Shown in pieces: positions 1 to 7,966 of a stretch of 64,000 nucleotides of DNA; the first letter of the stretch is position 1; every line of letters starts with the position of its first letter. Where the stretch lies: the NCBI RefSeq assembly GCF_035685805.1, contig NZ_DASSAB010000060.1:22146-86145 (forward strand), written 5' to 3'. The notes beneath the pieces are model-generated. The model was not told the origin of the DNA. It saw nothing but the letters and a program-made list of their open reading frames with translations, and made no database searches. A program made the position numbers and the translations under genes. The DNA comes from Dyella_A sp035685805. GTDB taxonomy: Bacteria > Pseudomonadota > Gammaproteobacteria > Xanthomonadales > Rhodanobacteraceae.

Positions 1-97
1 CCGCACGCGGATTCCAGGTCGCCCGGTCCGGCGATCGGATCGCGCTGGCGCCGCCCTCGCCACCACGCGCGGACGCCGGCTGACCGCGCGGTTGCGC

Positions 98-126
98 TTG
101 TCTCGGCTTGGGCGTGCGGCTATCCT
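98..126 (+). promoter_or_regulatory. Candidate sigma-70 promoter upstream of tRNA-Ser
   Basis: A TTGTCT hexamer (98-103) is separated by exactly 17 bases from TATCCT (121-126). The predicted start near 133 would leave a leader of about 110 bases before the tRNA, which is long but possible for a processed precursor. No better promoter is visible closer to the tRNA. Base pattern only; moderate to low confidence. Confidence 0.35.
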
Positions 127-245
127 TCCGCTTCTTTGCCGGGAGCGGATGACCCGGCAGGCAGGGTCCGGCACGGCGACGTTCCGGCTCCTGTCACCGG
201 AAGCCACGCGGCGAAGCCGCTGGCGCATCCGGTGCGGAGTTTTGC

Positions 246-338
246 GGAGAGGTGTCCGAGTGGTTGAAGGAGCACGCCTGGAAAGTGTGTATACGGCTAA
301 ACCCCGTATCGAGGGTTCGAATCCCTCTCTCTCCGCCA
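246..338 (+). tRNA. tRNA-Ser (anticodon GGA)
   Basis: The acceptor stem GGAGAGG pairs with the CCTCTCC just before the discriminator G and an encoded CCA end (336-338). The anticodon stem CACGC/GTGTG encloses the loop CTGGAAA, giving anticodon GGA. A long variable arm with the pairing CGG...CCG between anticodon and T arms is typical of class II serine tRNA, and the T loop GGTTCGAATC is canonical. The gene is followed directly by a rho-independent terminator. It reads UCC and UCU serine codons. Confidence 0.97.
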
Positions 339-350
339 GTTTCTAGCATG

Positions 351-379
351 CGCTTCGGCGGTCCGGCCGAAGCGGTTTT
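351..379 (+). terminator. Rho-independent terminator of tRNA-Ser
   Basis: The 9-bp perfect stem CGCTTCGGC (351-359) / GCCGAAGCG (366-374) has a six-base loop and is followed by GTTTTA. It sits 12 bases after the tRNA CCA end and before the SRP RNA. Confidence 0.8.
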
Positions 380-388
380 ACTGTCTAT

Positions 389-498
389 GGTGGCCCCGTC
401 GGTCCCCCCGCGACGATAGTTCGTAAACCCCGCCAGGTCCGGAAGGAAGCAACGGTAGCGAATGATTCGGGCGCCGGGGTGTGGCTGGCGGGGCCGCC
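389..498 (+). ncRNA. ffs: Signal recognition particle 4.5S RNA (small bacterial SRP RNA)
   Basis: The universally conserved SRP domain IV core is present at 440-467 (CCAGGTCCGGAAGGAAGC followed by AACGGTAGC), containing the GGAA tetraloop and the symmetric and asymmetric internal loops bound by Ffh. The ends GGTGGCCCC (389-397) and GGGGCCGCC (490-498) pair to close one long hairpin of about 110 nt, the usual gammaproteobacterial size. The RNA partners Ffh to target nascent membrane proteins to the Sec translocon. Its location just upstream of dnaX is conserved in many gammaproteobacteria. Exact ends are set from the pairing and may differ by a few bases; GCCTTTT just after the stem could serve as the terminator tract. 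Confidence 0.95.
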
Positions 499-743
499 GC
501 CTTTTCGGGGACGCCATGGGCCCGCGGTCGCGTCGGTGCGGTATGGCCGCACGCTGCCTCCGCGGACGCCGCGCGGCTGACTTGCCCGCGTCGACTTGGC
601 ACAATCGGGATTCGCCCCAAGATCTGTCGGCCAACGCACCCCTTCGCCCGCTCCGGTCGTCGGCCGTGCCGGAACGCGACGGCATCGCGGGCCGGTCGTC
701 CGCAACCGGGCGACGCATGAACGTCTCGAGCAGGCTTTAACGC

Positions 744-2462
744 ATGTCCTATCAGGTTCTCGCGCGCAAGTGGCGCCCCCGCAAGTTCGCCGAGCTGGTG
801 GGCCAGGAGCACGTGGTGCGCGCGCTCACCAACGCGCTCGACACCGGCCGCATGCATCACGCCTACCTGTTCACCGGCACCCGCGGCGTGGGCAAGACCA
901 CGATCGCGCGCATCTTCGCCAAGTCGCTGAACTGCGAGCGCGGCGAGTCGGCCGATCCGTGCGGCGAGTGCTCGGTGTGCACGGCGGTGGACGCAGGACG
1001 TTTCGTCGACCTGCTCGAGATCGACGCGGCCAGCAACACCGGCGTGGACGACGTGCGCGAGGTGATCGAGAACGCGCAGTACGCGCCCTCGCGCGGCCGC
1101 TTCAAGGTGTATCTGGTGGACGAGGTGCACATGCTCTCCAAGCCGGCGTTCAACGCGCTGCTGAAGACGCTGGAAGAGCCGCCGCCGCACGTGAAGTTCC
1201 TGCTCGCCACCACCGACCCGCAGAAGCTGCCGGTGACCGTGCTGTCGCGCTGCCTGAAGTTCAACCTCAAGCGCCTGCTGCCGGATCAGATCTCCGGGCA
1301 GATGAGGCACATCCTGGCGGCCGAAAACCTCGCCTACGAGGATGCCGCGATCATCGAACTGGCGCGTGGCGCCGACGGCTCCCTGCGCGACGGCCTGTCG
1401 CTGCTGGATCAGGCGATCGCCTACGGCGGCGGTGCACTCAAGGCCGACGACGTGCGGGCGATGCTGGGTAGCGTGGCGCGCGGTCAGGTATTCGGATTGC
1501 TCCAGGCACTGGCAGCTGGGCAGGGCGAAACCCTGATGCTCGAATGCGCTCGCATCGCCTCGTATTCGCCGGACTTTGGCGGCGTGCTGGACGACGTCGC
1601 TGCGGTACTGCATCGCATCCAGTTGATGCAGCTGGTGCCGGGTTACCGGCTCGAAGCGGGCGATGAGAGCGGCTCGGAGCAACTGGAGGCGCTGGCGGCC
1701 CAGTTCGAGCCAGAGGACGTGCAGCTGTACTACCAGATTGCCACCACCGGGCGACGCGATCTGACCCTGGCGCCGGACGCGCGCACCGGTTTCGAGATGG
1801 CGGTGTTGCGCATGCTCGCCTTCCGCCCCGGCGAACCTGCGCAGGCCGGCAGCGCTGCGCCACGCCCGGCACCCGCTCGCGCTCCGGCATCCCATGCCGC
1901 GCCCACGCCCGGCGCCGCGGCATCGGCTCCGCGTGCTGCCGCGCCCGCTCGTCCCGAAGCGGCGGGGGCCCGGCAGTCGTCACCGGCTGCGGTCGCCGTG
2001 CCGGCGCCGGAGCTGGCCACCGCGCCCCCGGCTACCGCGCCCGCCGCGCCGGCCACCGTGCCGCTCGATGCGCAGGGCCTGCCCGACTGGGCAGTCATCG
2101 TCGAGCGCGCGGCGCTGCGCGGTCCGCTGGGCCAGCTGGCCCAGAATGCGGCCCCGCGCAGCCGCGAAGGGCAGACCCTGACGCTGGTGCTGCAGGCTGC
2201 GCACATGCACCTGGCGGTGGAGCCGATGGTGAGCCAGATGGAAGAGCGCATCGGCGACGTGCTGGGCGAACGGATCCGACTCAAATTCACCAGCGACGTC
2301 GCAGCAGTGCTGCACACGCCGGCGGCGCGCGCGGCCGAGGCCCGCGACGCGGCCCAGGCGCAGGCGGTGCAGTCGATCGAGGAAGATCCCCTGGTGCAGG
2401 CGCTCAAGCGCGACTTTGGCGCCCGCGTGGTGCCGCAATCCATCAAGCCCGTGCAGGGCTGA
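744..2462 (+). CDS. dnaX: DNA polymerase III subunit tau (clamp loader)
   Basis: This is the ATPase of the clamp loader that places the beta clamp on primed DNA and links the core polymerases to the helicase. At 572 residues it is somewhat shorter than E. coli tau (643). The Walker A motif GTRGVGKT lies at residues 45-52, a four-cysteine zinc site at C64/C73/C76/C79, Walker B DEVH at 126-129 and the SRC sensor at 168-170. An Ala/Pro-rich linker at about 365-445 precedes a C-terminal domain expected to bind helicase and the alpha subunit. I see no A-rich slippery heptamer in the linker region, so a programmed frameshift giving a gamma form is not evident. It is followed by ybaB and recR in the classic order. 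Confidence 0.97.
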   Translation: MSYQVLARKWRPRKFAELVGQEHVVRALTNALDTGRMHHAYLFTGTRGVGKTTIARIFAKSLNCERGESADPCGECSVCTAVDAGRFVDLLEIDAASNTGVDDVREVIENAQYAPSRGRFKVYLVDEVHMLSKPAFNALLKTLEEPPPHVKFLLATTDPQKLPVTVLSRCLKFNLKRLLPDQISGQMRHILAAENLAYEDAAIIELARGADGSLRDGLSLLDQAIAYGGGALKADDVRAMLGSVARGQVFGLLQALAAGQGETLMLECARIASYSPDFGGVLDDVAAVLHRIQLMQLVPGYRLEAGDESGSEQLEALAAQFEPEDVQLYYQIATTGRRDLTLAPDARTGFEMAVLRMLAFRPGEPAQAGSAAPRPAPARAPASHAAPTPGAAASAPRAAAPARPEAAGARQSSPAAVAVPAPELATAPPATAPAAPATVPLDAQGLPDWAVIVERAALRGPLGQLAQNAAPRSREGQTLTLVLQAAHMHLAVEPMVSQMEERIGDVLGERIRLKFTSDVAAVLHTPAARAAEARDAAQAQAVQSIEEDPLVQALKRDFGARVVPQSIKPVQG

Positions 2463-2486
2463 TCACGAACCGACGGAGAACGTGCG

Positions 2487-2810
2487 ATGAGAGGACAGAT
2501 CGGCCAGTTGATGCAGCAGGCCCAGCGCATGCAGGAAGACATGAAGCGTGCGCAGGAAGAGATCGCCCGGCTGGAAGTCACCGGCAGCGCCGGCGGCGGC
2601 CTGGTCACCGTGCTGATGACCGGCGCCCACGAAGTGCGACGCGTGCAGATCGACCGCAAGCTGTTCGCCGATGACCCGGAGATGGCCGAAGATCTGGTTG
2701 CCGCCGCCGTGAACGATGCGGTGAACAAGGTAGCCGCGGTGAGCAAGGATCGCCTGGGCGGCGTCACCGCCGGCATGAACCTGCCACCGGGCTTCAAGAT
2801 GCCGTTCTGA
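2487..2810 (+). CDS. ybaB: YbaB/EbfC family nucleoid-associated protein
   Basis: A 107-residue protein with the family start pattern (MRGQIGQLMQQAQRMQEDMKR), a charged N-terminal helix followed by a small beta sheet, and the C-terminal motif GGVTAGMNLPPGFKMPF. YbaB/EbfC proteins are tweezer-shaped homodimers that bind DNA and are thought to act in nucleoid organisation or recombination. It lies 24 bases after dnaX and 94 bases before recR, in the usual dnaX-ybaB-recR transcription unit. A purine-rich site (GACGGAGAA) precedes the start codon. Function beyond DNA binding remains loosely defined for the family. Confidence 0.95.
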   Translation: MRGQIGQLMQQAQRMQEDMKRAQEEIARLEVTGSAGGGLVTVLMTGAHEVRRVQIDRKLFADDPEMAEDLVAAAVNDAVNKVAAVSKDRLGGVTAGMNLPPGFKMPF

Positions 2811-2904
2811 AGACCCAGGTGACGGGTGCGCGTGTCTGGCGCGCTCCCTCTGATGCTACGTATCTGCCGCGCCGCCCGTCCCATCCACAGGCCTTGATCC
2901 GTCC

Positions 2905-3507
2905 ATGTCCTCGTCCTCGCCACTGCTTGCCGAACTCATCGAGGCGCTGCGCTGCCTGCCCGGCGTGGGCGGCAAAAGCGCACAGCGCATGGCGTTCCAC
3001 CTGCTGGAGCGCGAGCGCGAGCGGGGCCTGAAGCTGGCCGGCGCGCTGGAGCAGGCGATGCAGCGCATCGGCAACTGCAGCCGCTGCCGCAATTTCAGCG
3101 AAGAGCCAGTCTGCGCGCTGTGCGCCAGCACCAGCCGGGACCGCCAGGTGCTGTGCGTGGTCGAGTCGCCGACCGACCTGGCTGCGGTGGAGCAGGCCAC
3201 CGGATACCGCGGCCAATACTTCGTACTGCTCGGCCGGCTGTCGCCGCTGGACGGCCTGGGACCGCGCGAGCTGGGTCTGCACCTGCTGACCGATCGGCTG
3301 GCCGAGGGCGAGATCGAGGAGCTGATCATTGCCACCAGCCCCACGGTGGAGGGCGAGGCCACGTCACATTACCTGGCGCAGCTCGCGCGGGCCGGTGGCG
3401 CGCGTCCGACGCGGCTGGCGCACGGCGTGCCGCTGGGCGGCGAACTCGAATACGTCGACCGCGGCACCCTGGCGCACGCGTTCGGCAGCCGCCAGGCGCT
3501 GGAATGA
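2905..3507 (+). CDS. recR: Recombination mediator protein RecR
   Basis: RecR forms a DNA clamp and, with RecO (and RecF), loads RecA on gapped single-stranded DNA. The 200-residue length is normal for the family. Domains in order: an N-terminal helix-hairpin-helix around LPGVGGKSAQR (residues 18-28), a four-cysteine zinc finger at C58/C61/C70/C73, and a Toprim domain beginning at about residue 80 (VVESPTDLAAVE). The C-terminal part holds the Walker B-like region. Its position behind dnaX and ybaB is one of the most conserved bacterial linkages. All key residues appear intact. Confidence 0.97.
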   Translation: MSSSSPLLAELIEALRCLPGVGGKSAQRMAFHLLERERERGLKLAGALEQAMQRIGNCSRCRNFSEEPVCALCASTSRDRQVLCVVESPTDLAAVEQATGYRGQYFVLLGRLSPLDGLGPRELGLHLLTDRLAEGEIEELIIATSPTVEGEATSHYLAQLARAGGARPTRLAHGVPLGGELEYVDRGTLAHAFGSRQALE

Positions 3508-3556
3508 GCGGTACCGTCGCGCGGCGACCTCGCACACCCCTGGCCGGCACGAACCG

Positions 3557-3973
3557 GTGAGCGATGACCTCCCCCTGCAGCTCTCGCTGGAGCCACCAGC
3601 CGAGCACGAATACCTCGGGTTGCGCACAGCCGCCGGGCTCAGCGCGATGAGTCCCGAAGGCGCGCGTGCCGGACTGCCGGCGAGTTGGTGTGCTGCCTGC
3701 CTGCGGCATCAGGGCGAACTGGTCGGCATGGGCCGCGTCGTCGGCGACGGCGGACTGTTCCTGTTCGTGGTCGATATCGCGGTGACGCCGGCCTGGCAGC
3801 GCAAGGGGCTCGGCCAGCGCATCATGCAGTCGCTGATGGATCAGGTGCATGCGCGCGCGCCGGCACGAGCAATGGTCGGCCTGATTGCCGACGGCCAGGC
3901 GTATCGTCTGTACGAAAAATTCGGTTTCCGGCTGGTTGCGCCGGGGGCGCACGGCATGCTGTTGCGGCTTTGA
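3557..3973 (+). CDS. GNAT family N-acetyltransferase
   Basis: A 138-residue protein with GNAT fold signatures. VVDIAVTPAWQRKGLGQRIMQ contains the acetyl-CoA-binding R/Q-x-x-G-x-G/A pattern (QRKGLGQ), and YRLYEKFGFRL is the typical C-terminal beta-bulge segment. I chose a GTG start at 3557, 49 bases after recR; the frame is open further upstream inside recR, but that extension is arginine-rich low-quality sequence that looks like a shadow. It precedes the HIT hydrolase by 16 bases, so the two may be co-transcribed with recR. Substrate (amine, aminoglycoside or protein N-terminus) cannot be told from sequence. Confidence 0.85.
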   Translation: MSDDLPLQLSLEPPAEHEYLGLRTAAGLSAMSPEGARAGLPASWCAACLRHQGELVGMGRVVGDGGLFLFVVDIAVTPAWQRKGLGQRIMQSLMDQVHARAPARAMVGLIADGQAYRLYEKFGFRLVAPGAHGMLLRL

Positions 3974-3989
3974 CGAGAGGGCGAGACAC

Positions 3990-4334
3990 ATGGGCGACAC
4001 CATTTTCGGCAAGATCATCCGGCGCGAGATTCCCGCGGACATCGTCTACGAGGACGACGACGTGCTCGCGTTCCGCGACCTCAACCCGCAGGCACCGGTG
4101 CACGTGCTGTTCATCCCCAAGAAGCCGATCGCCACCCTCAACGACGGCACTGCCGCGGATGCCGAGTTGCTGGGCAAGGTGCAGCTCGCCGCTGCCCGCT
4201 ATGCCAAGCAGGAAGGTTTCGCCGACGACGGCTATCGCACGGTGATCAACTGCAATCTGCACGGTGGGCAGACCGTCTACCACCTGCACGTGCACCTGCT
4301 AGCGGGGCGAAAGCTGGGCTGGCCGCCGGGCTGA
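3990..4334 (+). CDS. hinT: HIT family purine nucleoside phosphoramidase (HinT-like)
   Basis: A 114-residue histidine triad protein. The catalytic motif H98-L-H100-V-H102-L-L is complete, and the N-terminal TIFGKIIRREIPADIVYEDD is typical of the HinT branch. HinT enzymes hydrolyse AMP-lysine or other purine phosphoramidates via a covalent nucleotidyl-histidine. The start at 3990 follows an SD-like GAGAGGGCGAGA and matches the family N-terminus. Downstream lies a hairpin shared with the convergent slp gene. Confidence 0.93.
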   Translation: MGDTIFGKIIRREIPADIVYEDDDVLAFRDLNPQAPVHVLFIPKKPIATLNDGTAADAELLGKVQLAAARYAKQEGFADDGYRTVINCNLHGGQTVYHLHVHLLAGRKLGWPPG

Positions 4335-4367
4335 GCAGCGCCGTGCCAACGGTTGCGCAGAAGGAAA

Positions 4368-4390
4368 AACGCCGGCGCAGGGCCGGCGTT
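4368..4390 (-). terminator. Terminator between hinT and slp (best fit to minus strand, possibly bidirectional)
   Basis: The stem AACGCCGGC (4368-4376) / GCCGGCGTT (4382-4390) has a five-base loop. Read on the minus strand it is followed by TTTTTCCTT, a good U tract for slp. On the plus strand it is followed by GTTTA, so it may also stop hinT transcripts. Confidence 0.75.
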
Positions 4391-4401
4391 GTTTATGCCA
4401 C

Positions 4402-4995
4402 TTATTTTTTCGGCGGCGGTGGCGGGGTGCGCGGCACCACGATGATGCGCGGCTGGTTCCAGTACGGGTTGCCCCAGTAGCCCGGCCCCCACGGGCCAAA
4501 GCCCGGTCCCCAGAACGGGTCGTAGAAGCCCGGCGGATAGTTCACCACCGCCGGCCGGCGTGGCCACAGGTAGACCACGTCGGCCTCGACGCGCGGATAG
4601 GCGTAATTGAAGTCGCCGACCTTCTGCGAAACGATGCCGTGCAGGGTGCCGGTGACGGTCACCTCGCGGCCGCGGGTGAAGACCTCCGGATCGTAGAACC
4701 CGGCGCGGCAGGCGACGAACCGGCCCTGCTGGTTGTCGTCGTTGCTGCTGCCCGAGCGCGGCCGTGCCTGCGAGTCCAGCGGACGCGAGAGCAGGTAGAA
4801 GCAGGTTTCCTGCGGGCCGGGTTCGGTCTTGATGATTTCGCCACCCCAGCGCACGTGGGTGCCGCCGGCGCCACCTTGCTGGGCATTCAGCGTGGAGACG
4901 TCGGCATAGTTACCTTCCAGCGGCTTGGGCACCGTGGCGCAAGCGGCCAGCAGTGCGACAGCAGAGGCGAGCGTTAGCGATCGATAGACGGACAT
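4402..4995 (-). CDS. Slp family outer membrane lipoprotein
   Basis: A 197-residue lipoprotein. The N-terminus is a type II signal peptide ending in the lipobox LLAAC, with C19 the lipidated cysteine. The next segment VPKPLEGNYADVS and the motif VRWGGEIIKTEP match the starvation-inducible Slp family, followed by VTVTGTLHGIVSQKVGDFNYAYPRVEADVVYLWP. The C-terminus is Pro/Gly/Trp/Tyr-rich with a short PPPPP run, unlike E. coli Slp. The family sits on the inner face of the outer membrane and is linked to stationary phase or acid stress; exact role unknown. It is a lone gene between hinT and the transglutaminase operon. Confidence 0.85.
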   Translation of the reverse strand: MSVYRSLTLASAVALLAACATVPKPLEGNYADVSTLNAQQGGAGGTHVRWGGEIIKTEPGPQETCFYLLSRPLDSQARPRSGSSNDDNQQGRFVACRAGFYDPEVFTRGREVTVTGTLHGIVSQKVGDFNYAYPRVEADVVYLWPRRPAVVNYPPGFYDPFWGPGFGPWGPGYWGNPYWNQPRIIVVPRTPPPPPKK

Positions 4996-5039
4996 GGGGT
5001 CTCTCCAGCGGGGGCGACGGCACTGCCGTCACATTGAAC

Positions 5040-7013
5040 TCATTGGACCACGCGCGGCGCGTGAAAATCCCGTGCGGCGCGTCGGAACGCGCGCAGCGAT
5101 TCACGCGCCGGTGGGTCGCCGGCATAGCGCAGCGCCAGGTACTGCTGCATCAGCGCATCCAGCGCCTCGCGCTGGCCCGGCATCGCTCGCGCCGCACGGG
5201 TCAGGTAGTGCTGCGGACCCTCGCCACGGCGCCGCGCGACGCCGGCCCGGCCCAACTTGCGTTCCAGCAACCGCAGGCCGGCCAGCGCCGGATCCATGGC
5301 CGTGCGCCGCAGCATCGCCCAGGTGAGTCCGGCGGTGGCGAACAGCACGCTGCCAATGATCAGCAGCAGGGTCAGCATCTGCGTGTCGGTCTGCTGTACC
5401 CCGAACGGCGTGAGCAGGCCGCGCTGGCGCAGCGCATCGAAGCCGATAACGCCTTTGTCCCACCAACGGTTGACGACGTCCCAGCGGTTGCGAAACCCCT
5501 GCAGCCAGGCGTCCTGGTACCACGGGCGACCGTCGCCGCCGGCCGCGGCGGCAGCGCCCAGATTGACCCGCTCGGGCCGCACCGCGGCGGTCGGGTCGAC
5601 TCGAACCCAGCCGCGGCCGGCCATCCATACCTCACTCCAGGCGTGCGCGTCGGACTGGCGCACCAGCAGGTAGTTGCCGAGCTTGTTCCAGAACCCGCCC
5701 TGGTAACCGGTAACCACGCGGGCAGGCACGCCAGCGGCGCGCATCAGCACGGTAAAGGCCGAGGCGTAGTACTCGCAGAAGCCTTCACGGGTGGAGAACA
5801 GAAAGTCGTCCATCCGGTCGCGTCCCAGTGGCGCTGGCGCCAGCGTGTAGCTGAAGCCGTCGTCGTGGAACATGTCCAGCGCCGCGCGCACGATGGCCCG
5901 GGTGTCGTCACCGTGGCGGGCGCGCCATTGCCGGCCCAGTGCCAGCGTGCGTGGATTGAAGCCTTGCGGCAGCTGTAGCGATGCCGCAAGGCCGCGCTCG
6001 AGCCGCGGCTGCAGCCGGTAGTGCAGCGCCGAAGTGAGGCGGTACGTGAGCGTGTCGTTGACCGGCCGGGCGTGCACCAGCGTTCGCCCGGGCTGAAGTT
6101 GTGCCCCTTCCACCGACGCCAGCGGAACATCGAGCGCCGGCATCACGCGACGCGCGGTCGGCAGCAGGGTGATGGTGTAGCTGACCGGATCGCTCGGCTC
6201 CGCCAGATCGGCCGGATCACCGGCGACGTCCGCAGCGTGCCAGCTGCTGCCGTCGTAGTTCCACATCACGTAGCCGCGGAAATACAGCAAGGCACGTTGT
6301 GGCAACGGGCCATCGAAGGCGACGCGCATGGCCGGGCTGTCGTCGATCAGCAGGTCGGTCATGGCGCCGGGCGACATCTCGCTGCTCAGGCCGCTGCGCG
6401 CCTGGTCGTTCTGCGGTGCGCCCCATAACGGCGCGCCCAACCGCGGCACCAGCGCGAACGCGAACAGGGTCAGCGGCAGCGACACCACCAGCAGCACCAG
6501 CCCCGGGAGCAGCTGGCGCGGCAGCGTGGTGGGCGCCTGTCCCGGCTCCAGCGATCGCAACGCGGCCAGCGCCGGGAGCAGGCCCACGCCGACGCCGACG
6601 GTGGCGAGCAGGCTCTGGTCGAACAGCAGCGCGGCCATCAGCGCGAAGCAGGCGAATGCGGTGCCGACCCGCACGTCGCGTGGCGACTCGCTCTCGAGCA
6701 GCTTGAGCACCAGCAGGCCCACCGCCAGTGCCGCGCCCGGCCCACGGCCGAAGATCGTGCCGTAGGTGGTCAGGATCGCCAGCGTGAGCAAGCCAAGCAG
6801 CGGAAGCTTCAACCAAAGCGGCGCCTTGACCGGCTCACGTCGCCGCTGCCACCAGCGCAGCGCCAGCACCACGACCAGTCCTGCGCTCAGCCACCAGGGC
6901 GAGTGCGCCGCATGCAGCACGAGCACCGCCAGCACCGTCAGCGTCAGCAGGTCGAAACTGCGCGCGCCCAGCACGGCGCCGGCCGACCGGGGCGAGCGCG
7001 CGAACCAGGTCAT
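5040..7013 (-). CDS. tgpA: TgpA-type membrane transglutaminase-like protein (DUF3488/DUF4129)
   Basis: A 657-residue membrane protein. An N-terminal block of transmembrane helices (about residues 20-185) precedes a periplasmic transglutaminase-like domain with Cys413 in REGFCEYYASAF, the motif ARVVTGYQGG, and HAWSEVWMAGRGWVRVDPT carrying the catalytic His and Asp. A further helix (LLLIIGSVLFATAGLTWAM) precedes a C-terminal DUF4129-like cytoplasmic segment. The start at 7013 overlaps the stop of the DUF58 gene by ATGA; a longer frame upstream only mirrors that gene. In Pseudomonas aeruginosa TgpA is essential, and the moxR-DUF58-transglutaminase set is a widely conserved operon of unclear substrate. 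Confidence 0.93.
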   Translation of the reverse strand: MTWFARSPRSAGAVLGARSFDLLTLTVLAVLVLHAAHSPWWLSAGLVVVLALRWWQRRREPVKAPLWLKLPLLGLLTLAILTTYGTIFGRGPGAALAVGLLVLKLLESESPRDVRVGTAFACFALMAALLFDQSLLATVGVGVGLLPALAALRSLEPGQAPTTLPRQLLPGLVLLVVSLPLTLFAFALVPRLGAPLWGAPQNDQARSGLSSEMSPGAMTDLLIDDSPAMRVAFDGPLPQRALLYFRGYVMWNYDGSSWHAADVAGDPADLAEPSDPVSYTITLLPTARRVMPALDVPLASVEGAQLQPGRTLVHARPVNDTLTYRLTSALHYRLQPRLERGLAASLQLPQGFNPRTLALGRQWRARHGDDTRAIVRAALDMFHDDGFSYTLAPAPLGRDRMDDFLFSTREGFCEYYASAFTVLMRAAGVPARVVTGYQGGFWNKLGNYLLVRQSDAHAWSEVWMAGRGWVRVDPTAAVRPERVNLGAAAAAGGDGRPWYQDAWLQGFRNRWDVVNRWWDKGVIGFDALRQRGLLTPFGVQQTDTQMLTLLLIIGSVLFATAGLTWAMLRRTAMDPALAGLRLLERKLGRAGVARRRGEGPQHYLTRAARAMPGQREALDALMQQYLALRYAGDPPARESLRAFRRAARDFHAPRVVQ

Positions 7014-7966
7014 GGCAGCAACGCCAGGGCGCTCATGCAACGCGCGTATTGGTCGGCGCCGCTGCCGGCAGCGATCTCCTGACTGGGCAGCCACAAGCTG
7101 TAGCGGCGGCCCTGCGCGTGCGCTTCGCCGACCCAGCGGGCGAGCCGGGCGATACGCGACTCGCCGTCCAGATGCGGCAGCTCGCGCCAGTCCAGTCGCC
7201 ATTCCTGGTAAGACTGCGGTTGCTCGAAGTCCTTCACCAGCAGGCCCTCGTGGCGCGCGCTGGCTTTCCACGCGATATGCCGCTGCGGATCGCCCGCGCG
7301 ATAGTCGCGCAGCGCGGCGAGGTCGTCGCCGCGGTGCTGGCGCTGGCGCGCGGGGTCATCGTCGGGTGCCTGGGGAGCCGGGCCGAGGGGTTCCGGCCGG
7401 GGCCACACCAGCACCGACTGCTCCGGATACAGCCAGCTCCAGGCGCGGAACAGGCCCAGCGGCCAGGTGCTCCACACCCGCACCCGTGGCAGTGCCTGCC
7501 AGCCGCGGTGCTCGGTCGGCAGCGCGAACGTGAGCTCTGCTTCGGCGCCTGCGGCCAGTGCAAAGGCCTGTTGCTGCTCGCCGAGGTCGACGCGTACGGA
7601 CTCGCGAGCGCGCGGCGCATTGAACACCAGATGCAGATCGATCGGCTGCCCGGCGATCGCGTGTCCGGCGCGAATGGTGCCGAGCACCAACCCGTCCAGC
7701 GCGCGGAACGCCACCAGCATCGAGCTCATGCTGGCCGCGCCGAGCAGGCACGTGAGCAGCAGCGCGGCGTTGTTGGTGTAGTTGAGCGACCCGACCAGCA
7801 TCACCAGGAGCAGCATGCCGAAGCCGAGCCCGAACGCGGTGGGCACGATGTAGATGCGTCGACGATGCAGTTCGATCGGCAGCGGCTCGGGCTGGCGGAA
7901 GCGGGTAAGCGCGGGCAGTCGCTGTTCGGCCCAGCGCTGCATGCGTTGCAGCGACGGGGCCATCAA
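7010..7966 (-). CDS. DUF58 domain protein (MoxR-associated)
   Basis: A 318-residue protein with two N-terminal hydrophobic segments (IYIVPTAFGLGFGMLLLVMLVG and NNAALLLTCLLGAASMSSMLVAF) followed by a soluble region containing the DUF58 hallmark LRDYRAGDPQRHIAWKASAR and KDFEQ. DUF58 proteins have a von Willebrand A-like fold and are encoded with MoxR ATPases, where they are thought to be assembly or chaperone partners. It overlaps tgpA by ATGA on one side and the moxR stop on the other (4-base overlaps), which implies translational coupling of all three genes. Confidence 0.93.
   Translation of the reverse strand: MMAPSLQRMQRWAEQRLPALTRFRQPEPLPIELHRRRIYIVPTAFGLGFGMLLLVMLVGSLNYTNNAALLLTCLLGAASMSSMLVAFRALDGLVLGTIRAGHAIAGQPIDLHLVFNAPRARESVRVDLGEQQQAFALAAGAEAELTFALPTEHRGWQALPRVRVWSTWPLGLFRAWSWLYPEQSVLVWPRPEPLGPAPQAPDDDPARQRQHRGDDLAALRDYRAGDPQRHIAWKASARHEGLLVKDFEQPQSYQEWRLDWRELPHLDGESRIARLARWVGEAHAQGRRYSLWLPSQEIAAGSGADQYARCMSALALLP

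Noticed and set aside
92..346. 84-codon open frame covering the tRNA-Ser gene
   Set aside because: It runs through the tRNA and its composition is arginine-rich noise with no family resemblance.
378..1895. Long minus-strand open frame of about 505 codons over ffs and dnaX
   Set aside because: It is antisense to the unambiguous SRP RNA and dnaX; such long antisense frames are expected in GC-rich DNA with strong third-position bias.
744..2462. Programmed frameshift in dnaX producing a gamma subunit
   Set aside because: I found no A-rich slippery heptamer with a following hairpin in the GC-rich linker region.
3329..3556. Upstream extension of the GNAT gene into recR
   Set aside because: The 76 extra residues are Arg/Ala/Trp/Thr-rich overlap with recR in another frame; the GTG at 3557 gives a normal-sized GNAT domain.
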